Below, one piece after another: positions 24,041-31,716 of a DNA stretch of 45,182 nucleotides. How positions within the stretch are numbered: the stretch's first letter is position 1; every line of letters starts with the position of its first letter. A program made the position numbers and the translations under genes. The notes under the pieces were generated by a model. The model was not told the origin of the DNA. It was given only the letters and a program-made list of their open reading frames with translations, and did no database searches. The DNA is from Candidatus Wallbacteria bacterium (GTDB lineage: Bacteria > Muiribacteriota > UBA6191 > JACPRK01). Where the stretch lies: the NCBI GenBank assembly GCA_016213845.1, contig JACQZN010000027.1, positions 1 through 45,182 on the forward strand, read 5' to 3'.

Positions 24041-25808
24041 GGAGGGCGTGGGGTCTTCCCGGTCCGGGTGCGTATGCTACTGTAACATCGCCTTGGCGAC
24101 GATCCAAACCCTGGTTGCGGTCACGCTTGCCCTCGTCTGCCCCCTGGTCGCTCGCGCGTCCGCGGGGGAGGAGATCCTGCCGCTGTCGCAGGTCCAGGTC
24201 GGCATGAAGGGGATCGGGCGGACGGTGTTCGCGGGCACGAACCCGGAAGACTACGGGTTCGAGGTCGTCGGGGTCTGGAAGGGTGAGTCGCCCGGGCGCG
24301 ACATGATCGTCGTCCGGTGCACGGGACGGACGATCGAGCGGACGGGGCTCGTGGCGGGGATGAGCGGCAGTCCGATGTACGTCGGTGGCAAGCTCATCGG
24401 AGCGCTCTCGGGCGGCTGGGCGTTCTCCAAGGAACCGGTGGGCGTGGTGACGCCGATCGAATCGATGCTGGCGATCCTGGAGAGTCCGGCAGCGCCCGCG
24501 GGAGGGCAGGGCGGCGGTGCGGAAGGCCGGATGAAGTTCGAGCCGTTCGCCACGCCGGTCTTCTCGTCGGGCATTCCCATGACGGTGATGGAGCGCTGGC
24601 GCCCCCGGCTGGCGGGGTGGGGGTTCTCGCCGATGTCCGGGAGCGCCGTCCGGTCGGACGCGACGAGCCTGCCTGCGCCAGAGCTGGTGCCCGGGTCGGC
24701 ACTCTGCGTGCCGCTCATCGAGGGGGACCTTTCGCTCACGGCGCTGGGGACGATGACATGCCGGCGCGGGGATCGCGTGCTGGCATTCGGGCACGCGATG
24801 GCGGGGTTCGGCGCCGTGGAGCTGCCGATGTCGGCCGCGATCGTCCACGCGGTGGTGCCGAGCTACATGGTCTCCATCAAGGTGGGGAACGCGACGGCGC
24901 CGGTCGGGACGCTGCTCAGGGACGAACGTTCCGGGGTGATGGGGGTGCTTGGCGCGCGGCCCCAGCCGTGTCCGCTGGAGGTGCGCGTCACGGGCGGCGG
25001 CCGGCCGATTGCGCGGCGGATGCGGGTGGTGCGACACCCGGAGCTGTCGGGTTCGTTCCTCTCGATGGCCGCGGCCAGCGTGGTGCTGGAGGAGGTGCGG
25101 GCAGCCGGCCCGCTGACGCTGGTCTCGCGGATCGAACTGGGGCTCCCCGGAAACCGGACGGTGCGGCTCTCCTCGGCGGCGGCGACCACGGATTCGCCGG
25201 CGCAGGCCGTATCGGAATTGCTGGAGCCCGTGAACGTCCTGCTGGACAACTCGATTCAGCCGCTCACTCCCGTGAGTGCGTCCGTGAGCTTCGAGGCCGA
25301 ACCGCGCGCGCGCCTGGCCACGCTCGACAGCATCCGGCTCAACAAGCCGCGCTTCCGGCCCGGCGAGACGGTGCAGGTGACGGCGATCCTTCGGACCTAT
25401 GGTGGAGGCTCGATCTCGCGGACCGCGGAGCTCACTCTGCCAGCGGACCTGGAGCGTGCGGCCGCGACCGTGGAGGTGCACGACGCCCGGTCGGCCACGA
25501 CGCGGGAGCAGGTCCGCAATCCGGGCAAGCATTCCCCCAGAGATCTGCCGTCGCTCATCGCGCTGATGGAGTCGGCGCGCTCGCCGCGCTCGCTCTGGGT
25601 GCGGCTGGCGGCGCAGCGTGAGGGCGCCGGCTACGGCGGCAGGGAGCTTCCCGGCTTGCCAGGGTCCGTCGTCTCGGTGTTCGGCGCGCCCGGGGCCACC
25701 GGCTTTGCGAAGCTGGCGGCCGACGTGGAGGTCGAGATGCCGATCGGCTGGGTCGTCATGGGCCAGGATTCGCTGCCGATCGAGGTGCTGGGAGACGCCC
25801 AAAGATGA
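24039..25808 (+). CDS. SpoIVB-type (S55) secreted peptidase-family protein
   Basis: The 589-aa product has a hydrophobic export signal (TIQTLVAVTLALVCPLVARASA). The S55-type domain follows: LSQVQVGMKGIGRTVFAGTNPEDYGFEVVGV and then TGLVAGMSGSPMYVGGKLIGALSGGWAFSKEPVGVVTPIE, where GMSGSP (Ser at about 109-111) is the serine-nucleophile motif. A GHAM motif (RVLAFGHAMAGFG) may supply the His. A beta-sandwich region (RPGETVQVTAILRTYGGG) lies near the C-terminus. It is probably an envelope serine protease. ATG 24039 was chosen because GGAG lies 5 nt upstream; TTG 24093 would give a more ordinary signal peptide. The TGA overlaps the next gene's ATG by 4 bp. Confidence 0.8.
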   Translation: MEGVGSSRSGCVCYCNIALATIQTLVAVTLALVCPLVARASAGEEILPLSQVQVGMKGIGRTVFAGTNPEDYGFEVVGVWKGESPGRDMIVVRCTGRTIERTGLVAGMSGSPMYVGGKLIGALSGGWAFSKEPVGVVTPIESMLAILESPAAPAGGQGGGAEGRMKFEPFATPVFSSGIPMTVMERWRPRLAGWGFSPMSGSAVRSDATSLPAPELVPGSALCVPLIEGDLSLTALGTMTCRRGDRVLAFGHAMAGFGAVELPMSAAIVHAVVPSYMVSIKVGNATAPVGTLLRDERSGVMGVLGARPQPCPLEVRVTGGGRPIARRMRVVRHPELSGSFLSMAAASVVLEEVRAAGPLTLVSRIELGLPGNRTVRLSSAAATTDSPAQAVSELLEPVNVLLDNSIQPLTPVSASVSFEAEPRARLATLDSIRLNKPRFRPGETVQVTAILRTYGGGSISRTAELTLPADLERAAATVEVHDARSATTREQVRNPGKHSPRDLPSLIALMESARSPRSLWVRLAAQREGAGYGGRELPGLPGSVVSVFGAPGATGFAKLAADVEVEMPIGWVVMGQDSLPIEVLGDAQR

Positions 25809-28096
25809 GTCGAAGGATGCGTGGAGTCGTAGTGCTGGCGGCGCTGGCCTGCGGGCTGGCGGTGGGAAGCTGCTGGGCCGTCTGGCCGCTTGTCTGGCAG
25901 AAGAGCTCGCAGTCTGCCTTCGAGCCCGGGCGGCTGGACCACCTTTCGCTCTCCGACGCGGGTGAGATCGCTCTTCTGCCCGAGACCGCTCTGCAGCTCG
26001 ACGCCGAGGGGGAGAGCTTCGTCTGGTCCCTGGCGGAGAGCCGGCAAGGCGAGATCTACGCAGGCACCGGTCCGCGCGGCAAGGTGTTCCGGCGCGGCGC
26101 AGACGGCAAGTGGACGTTGGCCCTGGAGACCGGCGAGGTGGCCGTCACGGCGCTCGCGGCGGCCCCGGACGGCTCCGTCTACGCCGGCACCATCCCGGGC
26201 GGGCGCATTTTCCGGATCGCCGCGAGCGGCTTCCAGGTCGGACCCGCCATCGAAACCGGCGAGCGCTATGTCTGGGCCTTGCGAGCGCTGCCCGGCGGCG
26301 AGCTCGTGGCCGCCACGGGTTCGCGCGCGCGACTTCTCAAGTACTCCGATCCCGGCTCCATTCCGCCTTCGAAGCCGGACGTCATGCTCGAGTCGGAGGA
26401 GGATCACCTCCTGTGTGTCATGCGAATGCCCGACGGCACGCTGCTCGCCGGCTCGGCGGGCCACGGTCTGCTCTACGCGATCCCGCTGGCGGGCCCCACG
26501 ACCGTCCTGTTCGATGCGCCGCAGGAGGAGATCCGCGCCTTGGCCCGCGACGGTGACGTCGTCTACGCTGCGGCCCAGACCGGGCCGCACGTGTTCCCGT
26601 CGTCTCGACCCGCGCCCGCGTCGGCATCTCAGCCCGCCGGCACCGTCGGCCCGCCCCCTGCGGCGCCGCGCACGGCCGCGCCGCAGGGAGCCGCAACGAC
26701 TTCTTCGGCCCATCCCGAAAGGCCAGACCGCTCCGCGCCGCCCCGCGTGCCGACTGCCGAACCGCCGGCCTTGCCCAAGACGCCGCCCCCGCCCCCCGCG
26801 CCGCCGCGCGCCCCCGTGCGCTTCGCCCGAGTCGGCCCCAACCTCAGCCAGGCCGTCTTCGCCATCCTTCCCTCGGGGGTCGCCCAGCAGGTATTCACGT
26901 CCGATCAAGATGTCCTGCTGAGCCTGGTGGCAATGACCGACGGCGGTGTCGCGGTCGGGACCGGGCAGAGCGGCCAGTGTTTCCTCATCTCACGGGAGGG
27001 CCGGCTGACGCGATGGGTCCACCTGGAAGAGGGACAGGCGCTCGCCTTCCTGCGCACTCAAGCGGGAGAGCTTCTGGTCGGGGCCGGCAACCCGGCGCGC
27101 GTGCGATCGCTGGGCCCTCGCCTGGCGACGACGGGCACCCTCACGACGGAGGCGCTCGACGCGGGGGGGCCCGCGCGCTGGGGCGTGATCTCGTGGCGGC
27201 TGCGCGGGGAGGGACTGGCGCGCGTCAGCTCCCGCAGCGGCAACTCCGAACGCCCCGACGCCACCTGGAGCGCGTGGTCCTCCCCGGCGGCCACCGCCGC
27301 GGGCAGTGCCATCGAGAGCCCCCCTGGCCGCTACTTGCAGGCCAAGGTCGAGCTCCGGGCGACGCCAGGCCAGGCCTCACCCGTCCTGGAGAGCCTGCGG
27401 ATGGCCTACCTGCCCGCCAACGCCCCGCCGTCCGTCGACTCGCTGGAGATCTCGAGCCCCGCCGTGGACCTCTACGGCGAACACCGCGAGCCCTCGCAGC
27501 GCGAGCGCGACAAGCAGGCCGAACTGATGAAGAAGCGCCCGCCGCCCGGCATGCGGCGCGTGAAGTGGGAAGCCTCCGATCCGAACCGGGATCGCCTTTC
27601 GACCCAGCTTTACCTCCGCGAATCGCGCGAGAAGGCATGGCGGCCACTCCTCGACGGACCCACCGGCTCCAACGAGTACGAATGGGACGTCCGCAACCTC
27701 CCCGACGGCGCCTATCGCGTCAAGGCGGTCGTCACGGACGCCTGGTCCAACCCGCCCGGCACCGAACGCAGCGCCTCTCGCGAGAGCGATCTCCTGGTCA
27801 TCGACACGGGTCCGCCCGTCCTCTCTCCGCTCGCGGTCGCCTCCGCCTCCGGGACCGTGACGGTCAAGACGTCTGCCGAGGACTCCACGGGCGTCGTCCT
27901 CACCTTCGAGTACGCGCTCGACGGCGCCGATTGGACCCCTGCCGCTCCGAAGGACGGCTTCGCCGACAGCCGCCGCGAGGAGCTGGAGCTGTCGCTCGGC
28001 GGCCTGTCTCCCGGCGAGCACACCCTCGCCGTTCGCGCTCGTGACGACTCCGGCAACGCCGCGCTGGCCCGCATCGTCTTCGAAGCTAAGCCGTAG
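25805..28096 (+). CDS. Secreted beta-propeller protein with Ig/Fn3-like C-terminus
   Basis: The 763-aa product has a signal peptide (GVVVLAALACGLAVGSCWA). It contains propeller-type repeats (FVWSLAESRQGEIYAGTGPRGKVFRR, VTALAAAPDGSVYAGTIPGGRIFRI, LLSLVAMTDGGVAVGTGQSGQCFLI). A Pro/Ala-rich insert of roughly 80 residues (about 265-345) interrupts the propeller. The C-terminal part has beta-sandwich features (PPSVDSLEISSPAVDLYG, GAYRVKAVVTDAWSNPPG, GEHTLAVRARDDSGNAALARI). No catalytic residues are recognised; a binding or scaffolding role outside the cytoplasm is likely. Its ATG overlaps the S55 gene's stop (ATGA), so the two are probably translated together and could interact. The REP-like motif starts 4 bp after the stop. 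Confidence 0.82.
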   Translation: MSRRMRGVVVLAALACGLAVGSCWAVWPLVWQKSSQSAFEPGRLDHLSLSDAGEIALLPETALQLDAEGESFVWSLAESRQGEIYAGTGPRGKVFRRGADGKWTLALETGEVAVTALAAAPDGSVYAGTIPGGRIFRIAASGFQVGPAIETGERYVWALRALPGGELVAATGSRARLLKYSDPGSIPPSKPDVMLESEEDHLLCVMRMPDGTLLAGSAGHGLLYAIPLAGPTTVLFDAPQEEIRALARDGDVVYAAAQTGPHVFPSSRPAPASASQPAGTVGPPPAAPRTAAPQGAATTSSAHPERPDRSAPPRVPTAEPPALPKTPPPPPAPPRAPVRFARVGPNLSQAVFAILPSGVAQQVFTSDQDVLLSLVAMTDGGVAVGTGQSGQCFLISREGRLTRWVHLEEGQALAFLRTQAGELLVGAGNPARVRSLGPRLATTGTLTTEALDAGGPARWGVISWRLRGEGLARVSSRSGNSERPDATWSAWSSPAATAAGSAIESPPGRYLQAKVELRATPGQASPVLESLRMAYLPANAPPSVDSLEISSPAVDLYGEHREPSQRERDKQAELMKKRPPPGMRRVKWEASDPNRDRLSTQLYLRESREKAWRPLLDGPTGSNEYEWDVRNLPDGAYRVKAVVTDAWSNPPGTERSASRESDLLVIDTGPPVLSPLAVASASGTVTVKTSAEDSTGVVLTFEYALDGADWTPAAPKDGFADSRREELELSLGGLSPGEHTLAVRARDDSGNAALARIVFEAKP

Positions 28097-28100
28097 CGGG

Positions 28101-28119
28101 TCCTTCGACAAGCTCAGGA
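28101..28119 (+). repeat. Dispersed 19-bp REP-like motif, copy 2
   Basis: TCCTTCGACAAGCTCAGGA, identical to the minus strand of 1105-1123. It is followed by TGAGCGGG and lies directly after the propeller gene's stop codon. Confidence 0.8.
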
Positions 28120-28143
28120 TGAGCGGGGGCTTCGGCAGGCAGG

Positions 28144-28185
28144 CTCGAGGCTCGAGGCTCGAGGCTCGAGGCTTGGGGCTCGAGG
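28144..28185. repeat. Heptamer array 2a (CTCGAGG units)
   Basis: Six 7-bp units: CTCGAGG x4, CTTGGGG, CTCGAGG. This is the reverse complement of the CCTCGAG/CCCCAAG family in array 1b, about 7 kb away. Confidence 0.95.
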
Positions 28186-28276
28186 TCGATGGGATGAGGA
28201 GGCTGTCTCTTGGCGCCGGCGTTCGGGACTGCGGGAGGGCAAGGGCTGGGGCTGGGGTGCGGCGTCCCGGCCGGTT

Positions 28277-28332
28277 CTACTGGCTACTGGCTACTCGCTT
28301 CCACCTTCCATCTTCCACCTTCCATCTTCCTA
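28277..28332. repeat. Heptamer array 2b (CTACTGG then CTTCCAY units)
   Basis: Eight consecutive units: CTACTGG x2, CTACTCG, CTTCCAC, CTTCCAT, CTTCCAC, CTTCCAT, CTTCCTA. The last unit contains the stop codon of the cyclophilin gene (CTA at 28330-28332). The heptamer changes family mid-array without a break in the 7-bp phase. Confidence 0.95.
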
Positions 28333-29232
28333 CTCCAGCCGTCCCATCAACCGGATTGTCCCCAGCAGGCCGGCGAAAAGGAAGATGGCCAGCAACGGGC
28401 TCTCGTGCGCGCTTGGGGTGAGGATCACCACGCAGAGAAAGGCGCCGGTCAGCACGCTCAGCAACAGACACGCGGCGACGACGCGCTGGGAGAGCTTCTC
28501 CAGGTAGAACCAGCAGAAGAGGTCGAGCGCGATCATCAGCAGGATGCCGCCTGCGATGGCGGGCGGAATGTAACGCCGCGCAGCCTCGGCGGCCTCGGCG
28601 GCCATCGCTGCTCGCAGGAAGGCTTCCGGGACCGGCACGACGGTCGCGGGTGCAAGCGAAGCCTCCGCGAGCTTCGCGCCGTTCACGACCTCGGCCCTCT
28701 TCACCTCGATTTTCACGACTGGGCGGTGCTTTTGACTCCTCGGAACGCGCAGGATTTCGTCCAGCACCTCCCAGCCGGATTCGAGCCGGCCGAAGACGGT
28801 GTAGCTGCCGTCCAGGTGCGGCGCGTCGACCAGCAGGATCGAGAAGGAGGTCTCGGCGCTGTCGGGCTCGCCGTCCCGGTGCGCCATCGTCAGCGCCCCC
28901 CGCACGTGCTTGGGTGCGGAGAGCTCCAGGGGAAGCGGCGTGATGGCGGCGCGCTGCTCGGGGGAAAGTGGAACCGTGCGGTTGGCCGCGTCGGAGAGCT
29001 GCACCAGAAAGCTCGGATCGACCCGGTAGAAGTGCGTGGAGTCGAAGACGCCCATCCGTGTCAGCTTCAGAAGCTGCGCCACAGTGCGGGGCGCGACGTC
29101 CGGGTAGAGCGCCAGCACCAGGTCGCCTGCCCCGGTCCGGAGCACGATCCGCTCCTCGGCCACGCGCGGTTCGGCGGAAGCGGCGGCTACGAAGGCGAGC
29201 GCCAGGAGCGCCGGCAGAGCCAGCGTCTTCAT
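28330..29232 (-). CDS. Cyclophilin-type peptidyl-prolyl isomerase with C-terminal membrane domain
   Basis: The 300-aa product has a signal peptide (MKTLALPALLALAFVAAASA). A cyclophilin domain follows (about 25-185), with active-site residues equivalent to Arg55, Phe60 and Gln63 of human cyclophilin A present in FYRVDPSFLVQ (R70, F75, Q78). The segment TSFSILLVDAPHLDGSYTVFGRLESGWEVLDEI is typical of the family. Unusually, residues about 217-297 form three hydrophobic segments, so the isomerase would be tethered to the inner membrane facing the periplasm. ATG 29232 overlaps the previous gene's TGA by 4 bp. The last codons and the stop (RLE*) fall within the heptamer array at 28277-28332. Confidence 0.88.
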   Translation of the reverse strand: MKTLALPALLALAFVAAASAEPRVAEERIVLRTGAGDLVLALYPDVAPRTVAQLLKLTRMGVFDSTHFYRVDPSFLVQLSDAANRTVPLSPEQRAAITPLPLELSAPKHVRGALTMAHRDGEPDSAETSFSILLVDAPHLDGSYTVFGRLESGWEVLDEILRVPRSQKHRPVVKIEVKRAEVVNGAKLAEASLAPATVVPVPEAFLRAAMAAEAAEAARRYIPPAIAGGILLMIALDLFCWFYLEKLSQRVVAACLLLSVLTGAFLCVVILTPSAHESPLLAIFLFAGLLGTIRLMGRLE

Positions 29233-30290
29233 GCCGCCTGGGCCTCTCGCTCCCGGCCCAGAAGCTCGTCCAGGTTCGACATCAGGGGAGAGCTGACGGC
29301 CGGGCTGCGCAGCTTCCAGATGACTCCGTCGACGAAGAAGTGGTGGATCTGCACGCCCGCGATGGCGATGCCGGTGGCGAACTCCAGCGGAAACCCGCAC
29401 CACGCGACCACCCTGGGGAAGAGCCAGAAGAGCGCGGCGCCGCCCGCGATGTTCATCCCGCCCCATCGCAGGCTCTCGCCGAGCACGTAGGACTCCGAGG
29501 GCGACAGCCCTTCCCGATCCAGCCTCTCCTTGAGCTGCATCGACCAGGCGATGAGGAGGTACTGCGCGCTGTGGAAGAACGGGACGAACTCCGCGAAGGA
29601 GGCCACTCCGGAGCCGCTCACGAACCAGACGTACTGCGCCGCGGCCGGCAGCAGGACGATCGGGGGGAGCGGCCCGCCCCGCGCCCGGGAGATGCGCACC
29701 GCGGCCGCCAGGAGCCCGAGCGCGCAGAGGCCGGTCCAGATTTCTACCACCGTGACCGTCCAGCCGGGCAATCCCATGCCGGGGTAGGCAATGCCGTAGT
29801 AGGTCGTGCCGCTCGGGCTGGTCTCTGCCCGGACGGTTGCCGTCAGGAAGGTGCCGAAGACGAAGCCGGAGAGGGCCAGCCGCTCCAGCGCCTCGAAGCG
29901 CACGCCGGCCCTCCGGGCGTAGAGCAGACAGAGCCCGACCGTCTGTCCGCTGAAGTGGTACGGCGACCAGATCGCGAACACCTTCACGAAGTAGGGCGCC
30001 AGCACTTCCGGCGAGGCCAGCGCCCCGGCGACTGCTGCAAGCACGATGGCCGGCACGCCCAGCGCTGTCATCGGGTACTGCCGGATGTTTTCGGCCGAGT
30101 GGTAGAGCCGGTAGCTGGTGGCGGAGAAGTGGGGCCAGTTGCAGACCCACAGGAGCGCGGCCGCCAGGCCGTAGACCGTCTCGGTCCGCTCGCCGCTGTG
30201 GAAGCCCGCCAGGAGCGCCCAGGCTGCGATGGAGACTCCGCCGATGACGCCGTAGTCGACGAAGGCGTTGACGAAGTAGAGCTTCTTCAC
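29229..30290 (-). CDS. Polytopic membrane protein with conserved-looking histidine motifs
   Basis: The 353-aa product has about 8-9 hydrophobic segments and no signal peptide. Histidines occur in the motifs NWPHFSATSYRLYH, WSPYHFSGQTVGL, PFFHSAQYLLIAW and QIHHFFVDGVIWKL. Several clustered His near membrane helices are typical of membrane-bound metal oxygenases or desaturases, but I do not recognise the family and assign no activity. The start is GTG 30290, overlapping the SpeD-like gene's TGA (GTGA, 30287-30290); the stop overlaps the cyclophilin start. It therefore sits in the middle of a tightly coupled three-gene operon, and its isomerase neighbour may help fold it. Confidence 0.75.
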   Translation of the reverse strand: MKKLYFVNAFVDYGVIGGVSIAAWALLAGFHSGERTETVYGLAAALLWVCNWPHFSATSYRLYHSAENIRQYPMTALGVPAIVLAAVAGALASPEVLAPYFVKVFAIWSPYHFSGQTVGLCLLYARRAGVRFEALERLALSGFVFGTFLTATVRAETSPSGTTYYGIAYPGMGLPGWTVTVVEIWTGLCALGLLAAAVRISRARGGPLPPIVLLPAAAQYVWFVSGSGVASFAEFVPFFHSAQYLLIAWSMQLKERLDREGLSPSESYVLGESLRWGGMNIAGGAALFWLFPRVVAWCGFPLEFATGIAIAGVQIHHFFVDGVIWKLRSPAVSSPLMSNLDELLGREREAQAA

Positions 30291-30658
30291 TTGGCGGCGG
30301 CTTGCGCGGCGAACTCCCCCGTCGCGACCCGGTGCTCGGTCTCGTTGACCGTCACCTCTTTGGGCCGCAGCTCGTCCAGGACCGGCTGCAGGACTGTCCT
30401 GGGATGCATGGCGTCATTGCAGAGCAGGATGCTGACGATGGCGTAGCGGTGCTCCGGCCATGTGGTCACCATCGCGTGCGACTCGGCCAGCGGCAGGAAC
30501 ACGGTGGTCCCGATCGGCTGATAGCGCGTGCAGCTAGCGCCGAGCACGACCGCGCCGGCTGCCTCCGAGCCTCGCCTCAGGGCGGCCTCCAGCGCGCCGG
30601 CGTCGTCGAGGTCGCCCTCGCATCCATGACAATCCACGCTCCACTCCCGGACGATCAC
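30287..30658 (-). CDS. SpeD-like (S-adenosylmethionine decarboxylase family) protein, altered active site
   Basis: The 123-aa product aligns without gaps to the core of the short bacterial AdoMet decarboxylase proenzymes: AAGAVVLGASCTRYQPIG … LPLAESHAMVTTWPEHRYAIVSILLCN. The Ser that becomes the pyruvoyl group is kept (S60 in ESH), as is the acidic-site Cys (C80). The His needed for self-cleavage (His68 in the Thermotoga enzyme) is Thr65, and the companion Ser55 is Thr52. Processing may thus be lost or altered, and the substrate may differ from AdoMet. The start is GTG 30658 with GGAG at good spacing. It is first in the operon with the membrane protein and cyclophilin, and divergent from PspA across 161 bp. 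Confidence 0.8.
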   Translation of the reverse strand: MIVREWSVDCHGCEGDLDDAGALEAALRRGSEAAGAVVLGASCTRYQPIGTTVFLPLAESHAMVTTWPEHRYAIVSILLCNDAMHPRTVLQPVLDELRPKEVTVNETEHRVATGEFAAQAAAK

Positions 30659-30819
30659 TTCGACTCCTCTCGCCTGGCGCCCGCCGGCCCGACGGACCCG
30701 CGGAATGATACACCGTCCTAAAAAAGCTATGCACGGCGCGGCCGGCCCCGACTATAGTGGCGAAGGGAAACAGCGTTGTTACTGCGGCCCCGCGAAGACC
30801 TGAAAGGGGAACCGAGGGA

Positions 30820-31572
30820 ATGTTCGAGAGAATCAAGCGCATGTTCCGGTCGTTCATCGGCTTCTTCATCGAGCTGGGCGAAGACCCCGAGCTCATCCTC
30901 AAGCAGAACATCCGCGACATGGAGGACCAGGTCCCGGTGATGAATCAGAACATCGCCATGATCAAGGCCAACCAGGTCCTGCTCGACAAGGAGAAGAACA
31001 AGCTCGATATGTCCGAGAAGGAGCTGTCGGCCAAGATCCAGGCCGCGCTCAAGGCAGGCCGGCGCGACATCGCGCTCACCTTCGCCACCCAGCTCGAGCA
31101 GGTGAAGAAGGACCTGGCCCAGACCGAGGTCCAGTTGAAGACCGCCACGGAGGCCGTCGACAAGGCGATGCAGGTCAAGTCTGCCTTCATGCGCGAGAAG
31201 GAGCGCAAGACTCGCGAGGCGATGAGCGTCATCCAGGCCAAGAAGCGCTCCGAGTGGCAGGGCAAGGTCGCCGACGCGATGGAGAGCTTCAAGATCGCGG
31301 GCCTGGACGCCAGCCACGACGAAATGGTCCGCAAGCTCGAGCAGGAGGCCGCAGAGAAGGAAGCCCGCGTCAGCCTCGCGCTCGAGAAGGTCGATCAGCA
31401 GACATTCCAGATCGAGGAAGAGGCCAAGAAGCTGCAGGCCAACGACCTGCTGCACCAGTTCGAGCTGCAGATGGGGCTGGCCACCGACGCCGTCCCCTCC
31501 GGCACCACCGCCGAGAAGACCATGGGCCCCGCCGAGCGGGACACCCCCGAGCGGCAGAAGGTGCAGGGGTAG
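30820..31572 (+). CDS. pspA: PspA/IM30-family membrane-stress protein
   Basis: The 250-aa product has the PspA/Vipp1 layout: amphipathic N-terminal helix MFERIKRMFRSFIGFFIE, then ELILKQNIRDMEDQVPVMNQNIA and long coiled-coil helices to about residue 215, with a short variable tail. PspA proteins are bacterial ESCRT-III-like polymers that bind the inner leaflet of the cytoplasmic membrane and repair or shape it. ATG 30820 was chosen because the family starts with the amphipathic helix; an in-frame GTG at 30757 lacks that sense, and AGGGGA lies 10 nt upstream of the ATG. A TATAGT hexamer at 30753-30758 may be the -10 box, but no good -35 is seen. It precedes the binding-protein/OmpA gene on the same strand. 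Confidence 0.93.
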   Translation: MFERIKRMFRSFIGFFIELGEDPELILKQNIRDMEDQVPVMNQNIAMIKANQVLLDKEKNKLDMSEKELSAKIQAALKAGRRDIALTFATQLEQVKKDLAQTEVQLKTATEAVDKAMQVKSAFMREKERKTREAMSVIQAKKRSEWQGKVADAMESFKIAGLDASHDEMVRKLEQEAAEKEARVSLALEKVDQQTFQIEEEAKKLQANDLLHQFELQMGLATDAVPSGTTAEKTMGPAERDTPERQKVQG

Positions 31573-31577
31573 CAGAG

Positions 31578-31698
31578 AGTAGTCAGTAGCCAGTAGCCAG
31601 TAGGGCGGAGCGGGCCCGACACCTGCTTCCGGGTGGCCGACTTCTTCGGCCTCCAGCCTCACTCCTCAAGCCTCACTTCTCAAGCCTCAAGCCCGAGG
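31578..31698. repeat. Heptamer arrays 3a and 3b (AGTAGCC and CCTCAAG units)
   Basis: Units AGTAGTC, AGTAGCC, AGTAGCC, AGTAGGG run from 31578 to 31605. After 44 bp, CCTCCAG, CCTCACT, CCTCAAG, CCTCACT, TCTCAAG, CCTCAAG, CCCGAGG run from 31650 to 31698. Both families also occur in array 1. They fill most of the gap between pspA and the binding-protein gene. Confidence 0.95.
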
Positions 31699-31716
31699 CC
31701 CCACAGGAGGCAAAAG

